64,000 nt of DNA, taken from an uncultured Chromatiaceae bacterium. Its GTDB lineage: Bacteria > Pseudomonadota > Gammaproteobacteria > Enterobacterales > Alteromonadaceae. The notes under the pieces are model-generated. The model worked only from the letters and a program-made list of their open reading frames with translations. It made no database searches and had not been told where the DNA came from. The translations under genes were made by a program, and so were the position numbers. Shown here one piece after another: positions 17,564-26,464 of the stretch (the stretch's first letter is position 1; the number at the start of each line of letters is the position of its first letter). The stretch is taken from assembly GCA_937978655.1 (NCBI GenBank), contig CALJUX010000022.1, forward strand, positions 1 through 64,000, read 5' to 3'.

Positions 17564-18049
17564 ATGGTCAATCTGGTTATCATGCGGCACGGCGAAGCGG
17601 TGGCGCAAAGCAGTCAGGATAGTCAACGGCAACTCAATGCAAGAGGTGAAGCCGAAGTCAGTCAGATGGCACAGTGGCTGGCAAAAATTTATCCACAGTT
17701 TGATTATGTACTGGTCAGTCCTTATGTCCGTACCCAGCAGACTGCGCAGCTGATGTTGGCACAGCAGGGCAGTACAACGCAATTCCAGACACTGCCTGAG
17801 CTGGTGCCGGATGGCGATTGTCAGCAGGTACAGTTGTATGTCGATGCGCTGTTAAGTCAACAACCAGACGCGCGGATTTTGTTGGTGTCACATATGCCGT
17901 TGGTCAGCTTTCTGGTAGAAACCTTTACCAGAACCGGTAACACGCCAATTTTTGATACCGCCGCGTTGGCCTGCATTGACTACAAAGCTGGTCAGGGCAC
18001 TTTACTGGAAAAAATTGCGCCGGCGGATTTAAGCCTGTTAAGTTCGTGA
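17564..18049 (+). CDS. sixA: Phosphohistidine phosphatase SixA
   Basis: Histidine phosphatase of 161 residues. The catalytic RHG motif is at residues 8-10, with H9 as the expected nucleophile (VIMRHGEAV), and the second histidine is in VSHMPLVSF. SixA removes phosphate from histidine in phosphotransfer domains (ArcB and, later, the nitrogen PTS in E. coli). Gene order fadIJ, sixA, smrB, prmB, aroC is as in E. coli, apart from inserted genes after fadJ. The ribosome binding site is weak, so the start at 17564 rests on the conserved N-terminus. Confidence 0.93.
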   Translation: MVNLVIMRHGEAVAQSSQDSQRQLNARGEAEVSQMAQWLAKIYPQFDYVLVSPYVRTQQTAQLMLAQQGSTTQFQTLPELVPDGDCQQVQLYVDALLSQQPDARILLVSHMPLVSFLVETFTRTGNTPIFDTAALACIDYKAGQGTLLEKIAPADLSLLSS

Positions 18050-18054
18050 GCCGG

Positions 18055-18585
18055 TTATTTATCCGGGGTTTTTAACAAGACCAACAGCGCGCCGTCCCGC
18101 CCCCAGTGGGTTGGAGCGGTGTGAAAAGCCCGTACATTCGGGTGTTGAATCAGCCAGTTTGGCACACGGCGTGCCAGCAGTCCGCTGCCTTTGCCATGCA
18201 CCACACAAGCGCAATTCAGATGTTCCCGCTGACAATAATCTAATAGTCCGGCCAGCTCCTGTTTGGCATCGTGCTGACTGAGGCCATGTAAATCGAGCAC
18301 GACGCCGGGCTGAAACTCACCGCGTTTTAAGTTCTTGGCTAAGTGCGGATCTTCGCCCGGCTGCACATAACTGACAGTTCCGCCGTCGAACTGATAACCT
18401 TCGTATTCATCAGAAAAATAGAATAAACTGGCGGCCGGCTGACTTTCAGACGTCTTGATGGCAGATTTTTTCTTGCTGCGTGGCGGGGTCAGCGTTATCT
18501 TGTCCTGCGCCATAGGGCGGGCACCCGAGATCGCATCACGGAACAGCTGAATATCCTGATCGGTTATTGGTGGTGTCTTTCGCAT
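18055..18585 (-). CDS. smrB: Endonuclease SmrB, ribosome rescue factor
   Basis: Smr-domain protein of 176 residues. A variable basic N-terminal region is followed by the Smr domain with LDLHGLSQHDAK and HGKGSGLLARRVPNWL, the two conserved blocks of the family, and a C-terminal THWGRDGALLVLL. In E. coli, SmrB cleaves mRNA between collided ribosomes. The gene converges on sixA five bases away and overlaps the open frame of prmB at its 5' end in the divergent direction, as in E. coli where smrB and prmB are also divergent. Confidence 0.93.
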   Translation of the reverse strand: MRKTPPITDQDIQLFRDAISGARPMAQDKITLTPPRSKKKSAIKTSESQPAASLFYFSDEYEGYQFDGGTVSYVQPGEDPHLAKNLKRGEFQPGVVLDLHGLSQHDAKQELAGLLDYCQREHLNCACVVHGKGSGLLARRVPNWLIQHPNVRAFHTAPTHWGRDGALLVLLKTPDK

Positions 18586-18601
18586 GGCGCAAGTCTATCC
18601 A

Positions 18602-19570
18602 ATGAGCACTGTTAAAGAAATGACTGAAGCACAAACTTCTCCGCTGAGTGCGGAATTAATCGACGAAGCCGTAGCCGATTTACACAGCATTCACGACTGG
18701 CTGCGCTTTGCGGTCAGCCAATTCAACGCAGCAGACCTGTATTTTGGCCATGGCACCGACAATCCGTGGGATGAAGCGGGCCTGTTGATGGCTTTTACGC
18801 TGCATATGACCCATATCGCTGATCCGGTGTTATTAACCACCCGGCTGACCCGCAGTGAAAAACGCCAGTTTGCCGCCTTGCTGCAACAGCGTATCGAACA
18901 GCGCATTCCAGCGGCTTATCTGACCCGGCACGCTTATTTTGCCGATTTGCCTTTTTATGTCGATGAACGGGTGCTGGTGCCGCGCTCGCCGATTGGTGAA
19001 CTGATCAAACAGCAATTTTCCCGTTGGTTTTCGCACAATCCGCCGTCGCGTATTCTGGATTTATGTACCGGCTCGGGCTGTATTGCCATTGCCTGTGCGC
19101 ATTATTTACCGGACGCTGAAGTGGATGCTATTGATATCAGCGAAGATGCCTTAACAGTGGCCGACATTAATATCGACCAGCATGGGCTGTACCAACGGGT
19201 GTTCCCGATTTTGTCAGATGGCTACGACGCCATTCCCGGCCAGACTTACGATTTGATTGTGACCAATCCGCCTTATGTGGATGCCGAGGATATGGCTGAT
19301 TTGCCTGACGAGTTCCGCCACGAGCCTGAACTTGGCCTGGCTTCCGGCGAAGATGGGTTGGAACTGACCCTGCGCATTCTGGCCGGCGCTGCGGCGCATC
19401 TGAATGACGACGGCGTGCTGATTTGTGAAGTCGGCAACAGCATGGTGGCGCTTGCTGAGCGTTTCCCACAAGTTCCTTTTGACTGGATTGAGTTTGAGCA
19501 CGGCGGCCACGGTGTATTTGCCCTGACCAAAGCCCAGTTACAGCAGTATCAGACCTTTTTTCAGGAGTAA
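18602..19570 (+). CDS. prmB: Ribosomal protein uL3 glutamine methyltransferase PrmB
   Basis: Class I SAM-dependent methyltransferase that modifies a glutamine of ribosomal protein L3. The catalytic NPPY motif is present (VTNPPYVDAEDM), the SAM site is ILDLCTGSGCIAIA, and DERVLVPRSPIGELI is characteristic of PrmB. Starts at 18584, 18602 and 18620 are all in frame. Comparison with E. coli PrmB, whose N-terminus is short, favours 18602 or 18620, neither of which has a good binding site. It is followed three bases later by aroC, so the two form an operon. Confidence 0.93.
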   Translation: MSTVKEMTEAQTSPLSAELIDEAVADLHSIHDWLRFAVSQFNAADLYFGHGTDNPWDEAGLLMAFTLHMTHIADPVLLTTRLTRSEKRQFAALLQQRIEQRIPAAYLTRHAYFADLPFYVDERVLVPRSPIGELIKQQFSRWFSHNPPSRILDLCTGSGCIAIACAHYLPDAEVDAIDISEDALTVADINIDQHGLYQRVFPILSDGYDAIPGQTYDLIVTNPPYVDAEDMADLPDEFRHEPELGLASGEDGLELTLRILAGAAAHLNDDGVLICEVGNSMVALAERFPQVPFDWIEFEHGGHGVFALTKAQLQQYQTFFQE

Positions 19571-19573
19571 GCC

Positions 19574-20686
19574 ATGGCTGGCAATAGTATTGGTGAATTG
19601 TTCCGTTTAACCACTTTTGGCGAAAGTCATGGTCCGGCGATCGGCGGTATTGTCGATGGCTGCCCGCCGGGGTTAACACTCGATTTGGACGCTATCCAAC
19701 ATGACCTGGACCGGCGCAAACCGGGCACATCGCGTTACACCACACAGCGGCGGGAAGACGATGTGGTGAAGTTGTTATCCGGCGTATTCGAAGGGGTGAC
19801 CACAGGCGCTTCTATTGGTCTTCTGATTGAAAACACCGATCAGCGCTCGCAGGATTATTCCAATATCAAAGATTTATTCCGCCCAGGTCATGCCGATTAC
19901 ACCTATCACCACAAATACGGCATCCGCGATTATCGTGGCGGTGGCCGTTCGTCGGCGCGGGAAACTGCCGTGCGGGTGGCGGCAGGCGCTATTGCCAAAC
20001 AGTATTTAAAACAACGTTTTGGTATTGAAGTTCGCGGTTATCTGGCGCAGCTGGGTCCGGTTAAAGCAGAAAAACTGGACTGGTCGCAAGTGGAGCAAAA
20101 CGATTTTTTCTGCCCGGACGGCGACAAAATCGAAGCGCTGGATACTTTTATGCGTGATTTGAAAAAATCCGGCGATTCGGTTGGTGCCCGCGTCAATGTG
20201 GTGGCCAGTAATGTGCCGGTCGGTTGGGGTGAACCGGTGTTTGACCGGCTCGATGCCGACATTGCCCATGCCATGATGAGCATCAATGCGGTCAAAGCGG
20301 TGGAAATTGGTGACGGCTTTGCGGTGGTCGAACAACAAGGTTCAACCCACCGTGATGCGCTGACCCCACAGGGTTTTACTGCCAATCATGCCGGCGGCAT
20401 TCTCGGTGGTATTTCATCTGGTCAGGATATTCGCGTCAGCATGGCGTTAAAGCCAACCTCCAGTATCAGCATTCCGGGCCAGAGCATCAATACCAGCGGC
20501 GAGCCGGTCGAACTGGTGACCAAAGGCCGGCACGACCCATGTGTCGGTATTCGCGCTGTGCCCATTGCCGAAGCGATGCTGGCGATTGTGCTGATGGACC
20601 ACTTCCTGCGTCATCATGCGCAGAATCATCAGGTGCAGGTCAGTACGCCGGATATCGCTGCTATTGCCCGGCAACAGGCGGAATAA
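19574..20686 (+). CDS. aroC: Chorismate synthase
   Basis: Enzyme of 370 residues that converts EPSP to chorismate with reduced FMN, the last shared step of aromatic amino acid and folate precursor synthesis. Conserved blocks are visible: TFGESHGPAIGGIVDGCPPG at the N-terminus, RPGHADYTYHHKYG and DYRGGGRSSARETA, and GGISSGQDI with RHDPCVGIRAVP toward the C-terminus. It lies directly after prmB, as in many gammaproteobacteria, and is closed by a terminator at 20729-20759. Chorismate is also the substrate of PabB encoded at 49392-50798. Confidence 0.97.
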   Translation: MAGNSIGELFRLTTFGESHGPAIGGIVDGCPPGLTLDLDAIQHDLDRRKPGTSRYTTQRREDDVVKLLSGVFEGVTTGASIGLLIENTDQRSQDYSNIKDLFRPGHADYTYHHKYGIRDYRGGGRSSARETAVRVAAGAIAKQYLKQRFGIEVRGYLAQLGPVKAEKLDWSQVEQNDFFCPDGDKIEALDTFMRDLKKSGDSVGARVNVVASNVPVGWGEPVFDRLDADIAHAMMSINAVKAVEIGDGFAVVEQQGSTHRDALTPQGFTANHAGGILGGISSGQDIRVSMALKPTSSISIPGQSINTSGEPVELVTKGRHDPCVGIRAVPIAEAMLAIVLMDHFLRHHAQNHQVQVSTPDIAAIARQQAE

Positions 20687-20728
20687 AGCCCTGACATTTC
20701 AGCAGACGACGGGCGTTTCCCCAAAACC

Positions 20729-20759
20729 ACAACGGCTGATTTGTCAGCCGTTGTTTTTT
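20729..20759 (+). terminator. Terminator after aroC
   Basis: ACAACGGCTGA pairs with TCAGCCGTTGT around TTTG, followed by five further T residues. Confidence 0.88.
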
Positions 20760-20804
20760 CAGTTTGACCGGACAGGACAATCCTGACACGAGCGCGGAAT
20801 TTAT

Positions 20805-21974
20805 ATGCAACCCAGTCAAAGTCTCAGCCTGGCCTATCTGGCGTATTTCGCGGTGCTGGGCGTGTTTGTACCGTATATTGGTATTTTTCTTGATCACCGG
20901 GGCCTCAACTCGCAGCAAATCGGTACTTTGCTGGCCATCGTCACGGCCATGCGGATAATCGGGCCGAATCTGTGGAGTCTGTTAGCGGCCAAACGTGGCG
21001 ATCCGGTTGGTGTGATGCGCCTTGGCGCTGTGCTCGCGGCCATTGGCTGGTGCAGTACTTTTGTGGACGCCGGTTATGGGATGTTGTTGCTGGGGCTGGC
21101 GCTTTACAGCCTGTGCTGGACCGCAATCTTACCTCAGCTGGAGTCGGCGGCGTTTTATTATCTGAATAACGATACCGGGCGCTACAGTAAAGTGCGTTCC
21201 AGCGGCAGTGTTGGTTATATTCTACTGGTGGTTGGCAGTGGGATGGCGCTGGAACAGCTGGGGCCAGGCTTTTTGCCGGGCGGCGCTTTGTTGTTTTTGC
21301 TGCTGATGCTGCTGGCATTGTGGCGCCTGCCGGCGTTTTCGCTGCAGGCCACAGCGACTGAAGTGGCAGTGAAATTCCGTACTTTGTGGCTGCACCGGCC
21401 TTTTGTGCTGTTTATGGCCGCCGCATTTTTACTGCAGTTAAGTTTTGCGCCGTTTTATGGCTTTTTTACGCTGTATTGCCGTGATTTGGGCTACAGCGGC
21501 ACCGCTTCCGGGCTGCTGATTGCACTGGCCGTTGCGGCTGAAGTGGTGGCATTTTTTTATGCCGGCAAAATATTGGGGCAGCGCAGCTACAGTTTCTTGC
21601 TCGGAACCTGTTATCTGCTGACGGCGCTGCGCTGGGCCTTGGTTGGCTGGTTTGGCCAGCAGCCTTATATCCTGGCTGGCTCCATGCTGCTGCATGCCTT
21701 TAGTTTTGCTGTGGCTCATAGCTGTGCCATGCAGTTTATCCAGCAGTTTTTCCCGCCGGCGCAGCGAGGCCGTGGTCAGGCGCTGTATGCCGGGCTGATT
21801 TACGGCGGCGGTGGCGCTTTAGGCGCTTATATCGCCGGCTGGACCTGGCAGGACGGTGCCGGCAGTCAGCTCAGTTTTGGTTGGGCTGCCGTGGCCTGTT
21901 TAGTCGCTTTTGGCCTGGTTCTCGGTTTGCCCCGGATTATCCGGCCGCTCGGCGCTGCTGATCCGGTAGCCTAA
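20805..21974 (+). CDS. MFS transporter, HcaT/LacY-like
   Basis: Twelve-helix transporter of 389 residues with hydrophobic segments spread along the whole length. The N-terminus (LSLAYLAYFAVLGVFVPYIG) and the motif RSSGSVGYILLVVGSG after helix 4 resemble the HcaT/nucleoside-LacY branch of the major facilitator superfamily, usually annotated as a 3-phenylpropionate transporter. The substrate cannot be told from sequence. Its last 75 bases overlap the 3' end of the convergent aldehyde dehydrogenase gene. Confidence 0.85.
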   Translation: MQPSQSLSLAYLAYFAVLGVFVPYIGIFLDHRGLNSQQIGTLLAIVTAMRIIGPNLWSLLAAKRGDPVGVMRLGAVLAAIGWCSTFVDAGYGMLLLGLALYSLCWTAILPQLESAAFYYLNNDTGRYSKVRSSGSVGYILLVVGSGMALEQLGPGFLPGGALLFLLLMLLALWRLPAFSLQATATEVAVKFRTLWLHRPFVLFMAAAFLLQLSFAPFYGFFTLYCRDLGYSGTASGLLIALAVAAEVVAFFYAGKILGQRSYSFLLGTCYLLTALRWALVGWFGQQPYILAGSMLLHAFSFAVAHSCAMQFIQQFFPPAQRGRGQALYAGLIYGGGGALGAYIAGWTWQDGAGSQLSFGWAAVACLVAFGLVLGLPRIIRPLGAADPVA

Positions 21975-23360
21975 CCACAGATCCAGCACTTTATCCAGCA
22001 GGCGGCGGCGCAGCTGCGGATAAGCGAAGATACCGCTGGAGAGCTTGCCTTTCTGGTGCACCGCTCTGGCGTGACTGAAAGTACGGAACCCCTCAGTGCC
22101 ATGGTAATGGCCCATGCCGGACGGGCCAATGCCGCCAAACGGCAAATCGTCCTGTCCGACATGCACCAGCGTATCATTGATACAAACCCCACCGGCATGG
22201 ATTTGCTCACGGCAACGTTGCTGCAGGGCTTTGTCTTCAGTAAACAGATAAAACGCCAGCGGTCTGGGGCGGGCGCGAATAAATTCCAGCGCCTCCTGTG
22301 TGGTGCGATAGCCGTAGATTGGCAACACCGGACCAAATATTTCCTGTTGCCACAGCGGGTTGTCGAGCGGGGCGTTCAGCACTAACTGCAGATCCATCCG
22401 TCGCAGTGGTTCATTGGTGTCCAGCGGCTCCCCGCAGGACAAGATTTGCGCGCCCGTTTCAGCAGCAGCCTGTATACCTTGTTGCAGGCGCTGCCACTGC
22501 CGGGCATTGATCACCGACGTCCAGTCGGGGTTCAAACAGCCCGCGGGATACATTTTCTGGTAATGCGTCCGCAGCTTCTGGGCTATCCGTTGTTCGTGGC
22601 CAGAAGGCACCAGCAGATAATCCGGCGCGACACAGGTCTGACCGCCGTTGGCACATTTGCCAAAGATCACCCGATCGGCGTACTGGTCAAAATGCACATC
22701 CGGCGCCACCAGCACCGGCGATTTGCCGCCCAGCTCCAGCGTGAGTGGCGTCAGATGCGCCGCTGCTGCCTGCATCACATGGCGGCCAACGGCGGTAGAG
22801 CCGGTAAACAATAAATGATCAAAGGGTAACTGGCTGAACGCGGCCGCCACCTCTGCATCGCCTTCAACCACAACGACCTGATCGGCGAGGGCGCTTTCAC
22901 AGATCAGGCGCAGCACTTGGTTAATCTGCGGGGTAAATTCGGACAGCTTCAGCATCACTTTATTGCCGGCACTGATCGCGGCAATGAGCGGTCCCAACGC
23001 CAGAAAAATCGGATAATTCCACGGTACTATGATGCCAACCACACCCAATGGCTGATATTCGACGCGGTTGCTGGCCGGCCAGAACAACATGCTGACATGG
23101 CGCCGCTGCGGCTTCATCCAGCCTTTGAGCCGGCGCAGGCTGTAATCGATGCTGTTAATGCTTGGCAACACTTCCAGTAAGCGGGTTTCAGATGCGCTGC
23201 GCTGGCCAAAATCGTCAGTTGCGGCCTGGTACAAAGCGGCCTGGTTTGCCAGCAGAGACTGACGCAGGGCTTTGAGGCTTTGCCGGCGGCTGGCAAACTC
23301 TGGGTAAGGCTGGTGGTAATAATGTTTGCGTAACTGGGCAAATTGGGTTTCTAGTGACAT
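21900..23360 (-). CDS. Coniferyl aldehyde dehydrogenase-type enzyme
   Basis: NAD(P)-dependent aldehyde dehydrogenase of 486 residues. VVGIIVPWNYPIFLALGPLI, LELGGKSPVLV with the general-base glutamate, and GGQTCVAPDYLL with the catalytic cysteine are all present. CVAPDY and the C-terminal LPFGGIGPSGMGHYHGTEGF are typical of the coniferyl aldehyde dehydrogenase (CalB/YwdH-like) group, which also oxidises medium-chain aldehydes. I chose the ATG at 23360 (MSLETQFAQL), since the longer frame from 23438 adds a non-conserved lead. The 3' end overlaps the convergent MFS gene by 75 bases. Confidence 0.9.
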   Translation of the reverse strand: MSLETQFAQLRKHYYHQPYPEFASRRQSLKALRQSLLANQAALYQAATDDFGQRSASETRLLEVLPSINSIDYSLRRLKGWMKPQRRHVSMLFWPASNRVEYQPLGVVGIIVPWNYPIFLALGPLIAAISAGNKVMLKLSEFTPQINQVLRLICESALADQVVVVEGDAEVAAAFSQLPFDHLLFTGSTAVGRHVMQAAAAHLTPLTLELGGKSPVLVAPDVHFDQYADRVIFGKCANGGQTCVAPDYLLVPSGHEQRIAQKLRTHYQKMYPAGCLNPDWTSVINARQWQRLQQGIQAAAETGAQILSCGEPLDTNEPLRRMDLQLVLNAPLDNPLWQQEIFGPVLPIYGYRTTQEALEFIRARPRPLAFYLFTEDKALQQRCREQIHAGGVCINDTLVHVGQDDLPFGGIGPSGMGHYHGTEGFRTFSHARAVHQKGKLSSGIFAYPQLRRRLLDKVLDLWLGYRISSAERPDNPGQTENQAKSD

Positions 23361-23493
23361 CAGGACTGGTCCGGCCAATATAGGTGTATCCACTAATCTA
23401 CTGGAGCGCACTGACAAACTCAATGACATGCTGGGCAAGCCGCTGAACGGCAGTTACAATGCCGCGTTTTTTTGCGCTGAAGAGGTTCGTTTG

Positions 23494-24624
23494 ATGCATG
23501 CATTGCCGGTTTTTCGTCTGGGTCTGATCATCAATCCTGTGGCTGGTGTTGGCGGCAGTGTCGCGCTTAAAGGCAGCGATGATGTTGCGGCAAAAGCGCT
23601 GGCCCTTGGTGCGGTACCGATGGCGCAGCAGCGGGCCAGGCTGGCGCTGCAGGAAATATTGCCCTGGCAGGCGCAAGTCCAGATCAAAACAGTCGCAGGT
23701 GCGATGGGCGAAGATGTAGCGCGTGAACTTGGTTTTGTCACAGAAGTCCTGTGCCAGCCGGCCGCACAGCCGTCGACGGCTCAAGACAGCGAAGACGCCG
23801 CGCGTTTGCTGGTGCAGGCCGGGGTGGATTTATTGTTGTTTGCCGGCGGCGACGGCACCGCACGGAATATCTGCCATGCCATCGGCGATACAGCCACTGT
23901 GCTTGGCATTCCGGCCGGCTGTAAAATCCATTCCGGCGTGTATGCCATAACACCGTCCGCCGCCGGCAAGGTCGTGGCACAAATGGTATGTGGTGAGCTG
24001 GTGTCGGTACAGGACGCGTTGGTGATGGACATTGACGAAGTCGCCTTTCGCCAGGGCACTGTGCGGGCCAAACGCTACGGTGAGATGCAAATTCCAACCG
24101 CCCTGCGTTATGTGCAAAGTGTGAAAACTGCCGGTAAAGAAGTTGAAGAACTGGTGCTGGACGACCTGGCGGCGTTTTTTGTCGCGCAGATGGAACCGGA
24201 TGTGCGTTATGTGATGGGCTCAGGCTCAACTGTTGCGGCGGTCATGCACGAACTTGGCTTGCCCAATACGTTGCTCGGCGTCGACGTGGTGGAGAACGGC
24301 GCAGTGATTGGCGCAGATGTGACTGCAGCGCAGCTGCTGGAACTGGTAACGGGATATCCGGCAAAACTGGTGATCACGTTAATTGGCGGACAGGGCCATA
24401 TCTTCGGCCGCGGCAATCAACAATTATCACCGGCGGTGATCCGCGCAGTTGGGCGCAGCAATATTGCGCTGCTGGCTACCAAAAGCAAAATTCAGCAACT
24501 GCAGGGCCGGCCGCTGATCAGTGATTCTGGTGACGCTGTGCTTGACCAGCAACTCAGCGGGATGATCCGGGTGCTGTGTGGTTACAACGATTATGTGATG
24601 TACCGGCTGGGGGCCGAAGACTGA
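23494..24624 (+). CDS. ATP-NAD/AcoX-type kinase family protein
   Basis: Protein of 376 residues of the ATP-NAD kinase/AcoX superfamily. The diagnostic nucleotide-binding motif is FAGGDGTARNICHAI, and the N-terminus LGLIINPVAGVGGSVALKGS is typical of this long form, distinct from housekeeping NadK. GAGG with an eight-base spacer marks the ATG at 23494; the frame is open further upstream without a start of merit. Members have no clear proven substrate, NAD being a guess. The stop overlaps the yfcL start (TGATG), so the two form an operon. Confidence 0.88.
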   Translation: MHALPVFRLGLIINPVAGVGGSVALKGSDDVAAKALALGAVPMAQQRARLALQEILPWQAQVQIKTVAGAMGEDVARELGFVTEVLCQPAAQPSTAQDSEDAARLLVQAGVDLLLFAGGDGTARNICHAIGDTATVLGIPAGCKIHSGVYAITPSAAGKVVAQMVCGELVSVQDALVMDIDEVAFRQGTVRAKRYGEMQIPTALRYVQSVKTAGKEVEELVLDDLAAFFVAQMEPDVRYVMGSGSTVAAVMHELGLPNTLLGVDVVENGAVIGADVTAAQLLELVTGYPAKLVITLIGGQGHIFGRGNQQLSPAVIRAVGRSNIALLATKSKIQQLQGRPLISDSGDAVLDQQLSGMIRVLCGYNDYVMYRLGAED

Positions 24625-24896
24625 TGCAAACAACCTTAGAATTTATCAGCCGCTGTGCGGCATTTTTTGATACCGCTGTGGCAACTGCCAGTGATGACGA
24701 GTTATTTGCCCAAGGCTATTTACGGGGCCATGTCGATTTGGCCGTCGGGCAACTGCAGCTCGATGACCAGCCGTTCAGTGTGCAACAACTGGTACTGGCG
24801 GTGGACGACAGTCTGCACAATGCCATTGTCGCTGGCGAACTCAATGACAGCGATGCAGCGCTGGTCCGGCAGATCTGGCGGCAATTGTCGGTCTGA
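24624..24896 (+). CDS. yfcL: YfcL family protein
   Basis: Protein of 90 residues of unknown function. ASDDELFAQGYLRGHVDLAVGQL matches by eye the core of E. coli YfcL (SDDELFASGYLRGH). It is soluble and mostly helical. It is coupled to the kinase gene by a one-base start/stop overlap. In E. coli yfcL also lies in the aroC region, so its presence here is part of a conserved neighbourhood. Confidence 0.88.
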   Translation: MQTTLEFISRCAAFFDTAVATASDDELFAQGYLRGHVDLAVGQLQLDDQPFSVQQLVLAVDDSLHNAIVAGELNDSDAALVRQIWRQLSV

Positions 24897-25015
24897 GGCA
24901 AGACAACGGCGATTGATTGCGTTAGCATAGCTTTTTTCCGGTGGCCCGTGCTGCCTTGACCCTTGTGTGCTGTGCCAGCGTGCTGGCCGGCATGCCTTAA
25001 CGATAAGTGAACTTT

Positions 25016-25630
25016 ATGTCAGATCTGACCACTTTAGAACAACATGCCAGTTATGGCATCGGCCTGCAAATGGGCCAACAACTGGCCGACAACCCATTTG
25101 ACGGTCTGGATATCGCCGCCGTTGCTGCAGGTCTTGCGGCGGCGTTTTATGGTGATGAGCCGGAAGTCAGTGAAGACCAGATCCGTGCCGCATTCCAGGT
25201 GATCAGTGGCCGGATGCAGGAAGCGGAAGCCGCTAAAGCACAGGTTGCCGCCGCAGCCGGTGATGCATTCCTCGCTGAAAATGCGAAAAAAGCCGGTATT
25301 GTCGTCACTGAATCAGGTTTACAGTACGAAGTGCTGAATGCCGGTTCAGGTGCGAAACCAGGCCGTTCAGACAAAGTCCGTACGCATTACCATGGCACGC
25401 TGATTGACGGCACTGTATTTGACAGTTCTTACAATCGTGGCCAGCCAGCGGAATTCCCGGTTTCCGGCGTGATCGCGGGCTGGACTGAAGCGCTGCAACT
25501 GATGCCAGTGGGCGCAAAATACCGCCTGTATATTCCACACAATCTGGCGTACGGCGAGCGTGGCGCCGGTGGTGCGATCAAGCCTTACAGTGCGCTGATT
25601 TTCGACGTGGAACTGTTAGACATTCTGTAA
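25016..25630 (+). CDS. fklB: FKBP-type peptidyl-prolyl isomerase FklB
   Basis: Proline isomerase of 204 residues, FKBP22 type. An N-terminal helical dimerisation part (about 1-90, with YGIGLQMGQQLADNP) precedes the FKBP domain, which starts near TESGLQYEVLNAG and carries GTLIDGTVFDSSYNRGQPAE, VIAGWTEALQLMPVG and NLAYGERGAG. There is no signal peptide, so it acts in the cytoplasm or at the ribosome/membrane surface. The ATG at 25016 follows AAGTGA; a GTG nine bases upstream is less likely. A strong terminator lies at 25704-25731. Confidence 0.93.
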   Translation: MSDLTTLEQHASYGIGLQMGQQLADNPFDGLDIAAVAAGLAAAFYGDEPEVSEDQIRAAFQVISGRMQEAEAAKAQVAAAAGDAFLAENAKKAGIVVTESGLQYEVLNAGSGAKPGRSDKVRTHYHGTLIDGTVFDSSYNRGQPAEFPVSGVIAGWTEALQLMPVGAKYRLYIPHNLAYGERGAGGAIKPYSALIFDVELLDIL

Positions 25631-25703
25631 TTTCTGCAGCATCGCCGCAACACGCTGAGCACCAGGTGCCTGCATTTGTGGCGGGCCGTCCATCTCCGGA
25701 CAT

Positions 25704-25731
25704 AAAAAAACCGCCTGCTGGCGGTTTTTTT
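25704..25731. terminator. Bidirectional terminator between fklB and dsbB
   Basis: AAAAAAACCGCC pairs perfectly with GGCGGTTTTTTT around TGCT between two converging genes. Confidence 0.92.
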
Positions 25732-25747
25732 ATTACGACATTGCTGG

Positions 25748-26281
25748 TTAGTCGTATGGATTGTATTTGTGCTTTTTCAGCTGACTGGCAATCACCACTA
25801 AACCAGCGATGAAGAACAGCGCGAAGGTGATCCGCATCCAAAATGGCATCGAATAACCGAGGAAAGTCCAGACCACTTCACCACACATGCCGGTCGGTTT
25901 AAACAGCGCCGGGATCCATTCGTGTAATGGTAACCAGGCCGGAAAGTCCGGGAAAATACCGCAGCTGGAAAAGCCACCACTTTGCACCAGTTGCTCTTCC
26001 AGCACCTGGTCATGCGCAATTTTTAAACCCCAGCCGCTGCTTAACAGCCAGCCGGCATAACCAACCCAGCGCCCAAGGGCGTATTGACAACAAAAGGCGC
26101 CAAACAGACCGCTTAACAGTATGCCCACAATGGCGAAGCGCTGATAGACACACATCATGCAGGGCGCCAGTCCCATCACGTACTGAAAATACAGGGCGGC
26201 AATCAACAAAGCGCCGGCCAGTGCCGACATCAGCAGCCAGGGCCAGGCTTTAAAAGGCAAGCGTGAAACAGCGGCAAACAT
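25748..26281 (-). CDS. dsbB: Disulfide bond formation protein DsbB
   Basis: Four-helix inner membrane oxidase of 177 residues that reoxidises DsbA and passes electrons to quinone. The first cysteine pair is C41-M-M-C44 (LAPCMMCVYQR) and the second is C107 and C133 in the periplasmic loop, close to the E. coli positions. It is divergent from fadR across a 183-bp gap. E. coli also has dsbB near fadR, with nhaB between; nhaB is missing here. Confidence 0.95.
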   Translation of the reverse strand: MFAAVSRLPFKAWPWLLMSALAGALLIAALYFQYVMGLAPCMMCVYQRFAIVGILLSGLFGAFCCQYALGRWVGYAGWLLSSGWGLKIAHDQVLEEQLVQSGGFSSCGIFPDFPAWLPLHEWIPALFKPTGMCGEVVWTFLGYSMPFWMRITFALFFIAGLVVIASQLKKHKYNPYD

Positions 26282-26391
26282 CTGATTTCCTTTATCCAGA
26301 AGGACTTATTTCCAGCGCACAATCTAAGCCAAATTGGTTTTGAACACAACCTTTGCATCTGGCGCCGCCGCGGCAATTTTCCTTGCATGGC

Positions 26392-26424
26392 TTGTTAACT
26401 CAATCGCCTCTGGTACAATCAGTG
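26392..26424 (+). promoter_or_regulatory. fadR promoter with FadR-like operator over the -10 box
   Basis: TTGTTA (26392-26397) and TACAAT (26414-26419), 16 bases apart, make a reasonable promoter. The 17-mer CTCTGGTACAATCAGTG at 26408-26424 contains this -10 box and agrees at 12 positions with the E. coli fadB operator as I recall it. That would place autorepression directly over the -10 element. Confidence 0.45.
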
Positions 26425-26464
26425 CCAATTTAACATTCATTACAACTATAACGGACAAATCCGG

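Noticed and set aside
23738..24229. Minus-strand frame of 163 codons within the ATP-NAD kinase gene
   Set aside because: The plus strand carries the GGDGT motif and coupled yfcL; the opposite frame is rich in Pro, Arg and Cys without family features.
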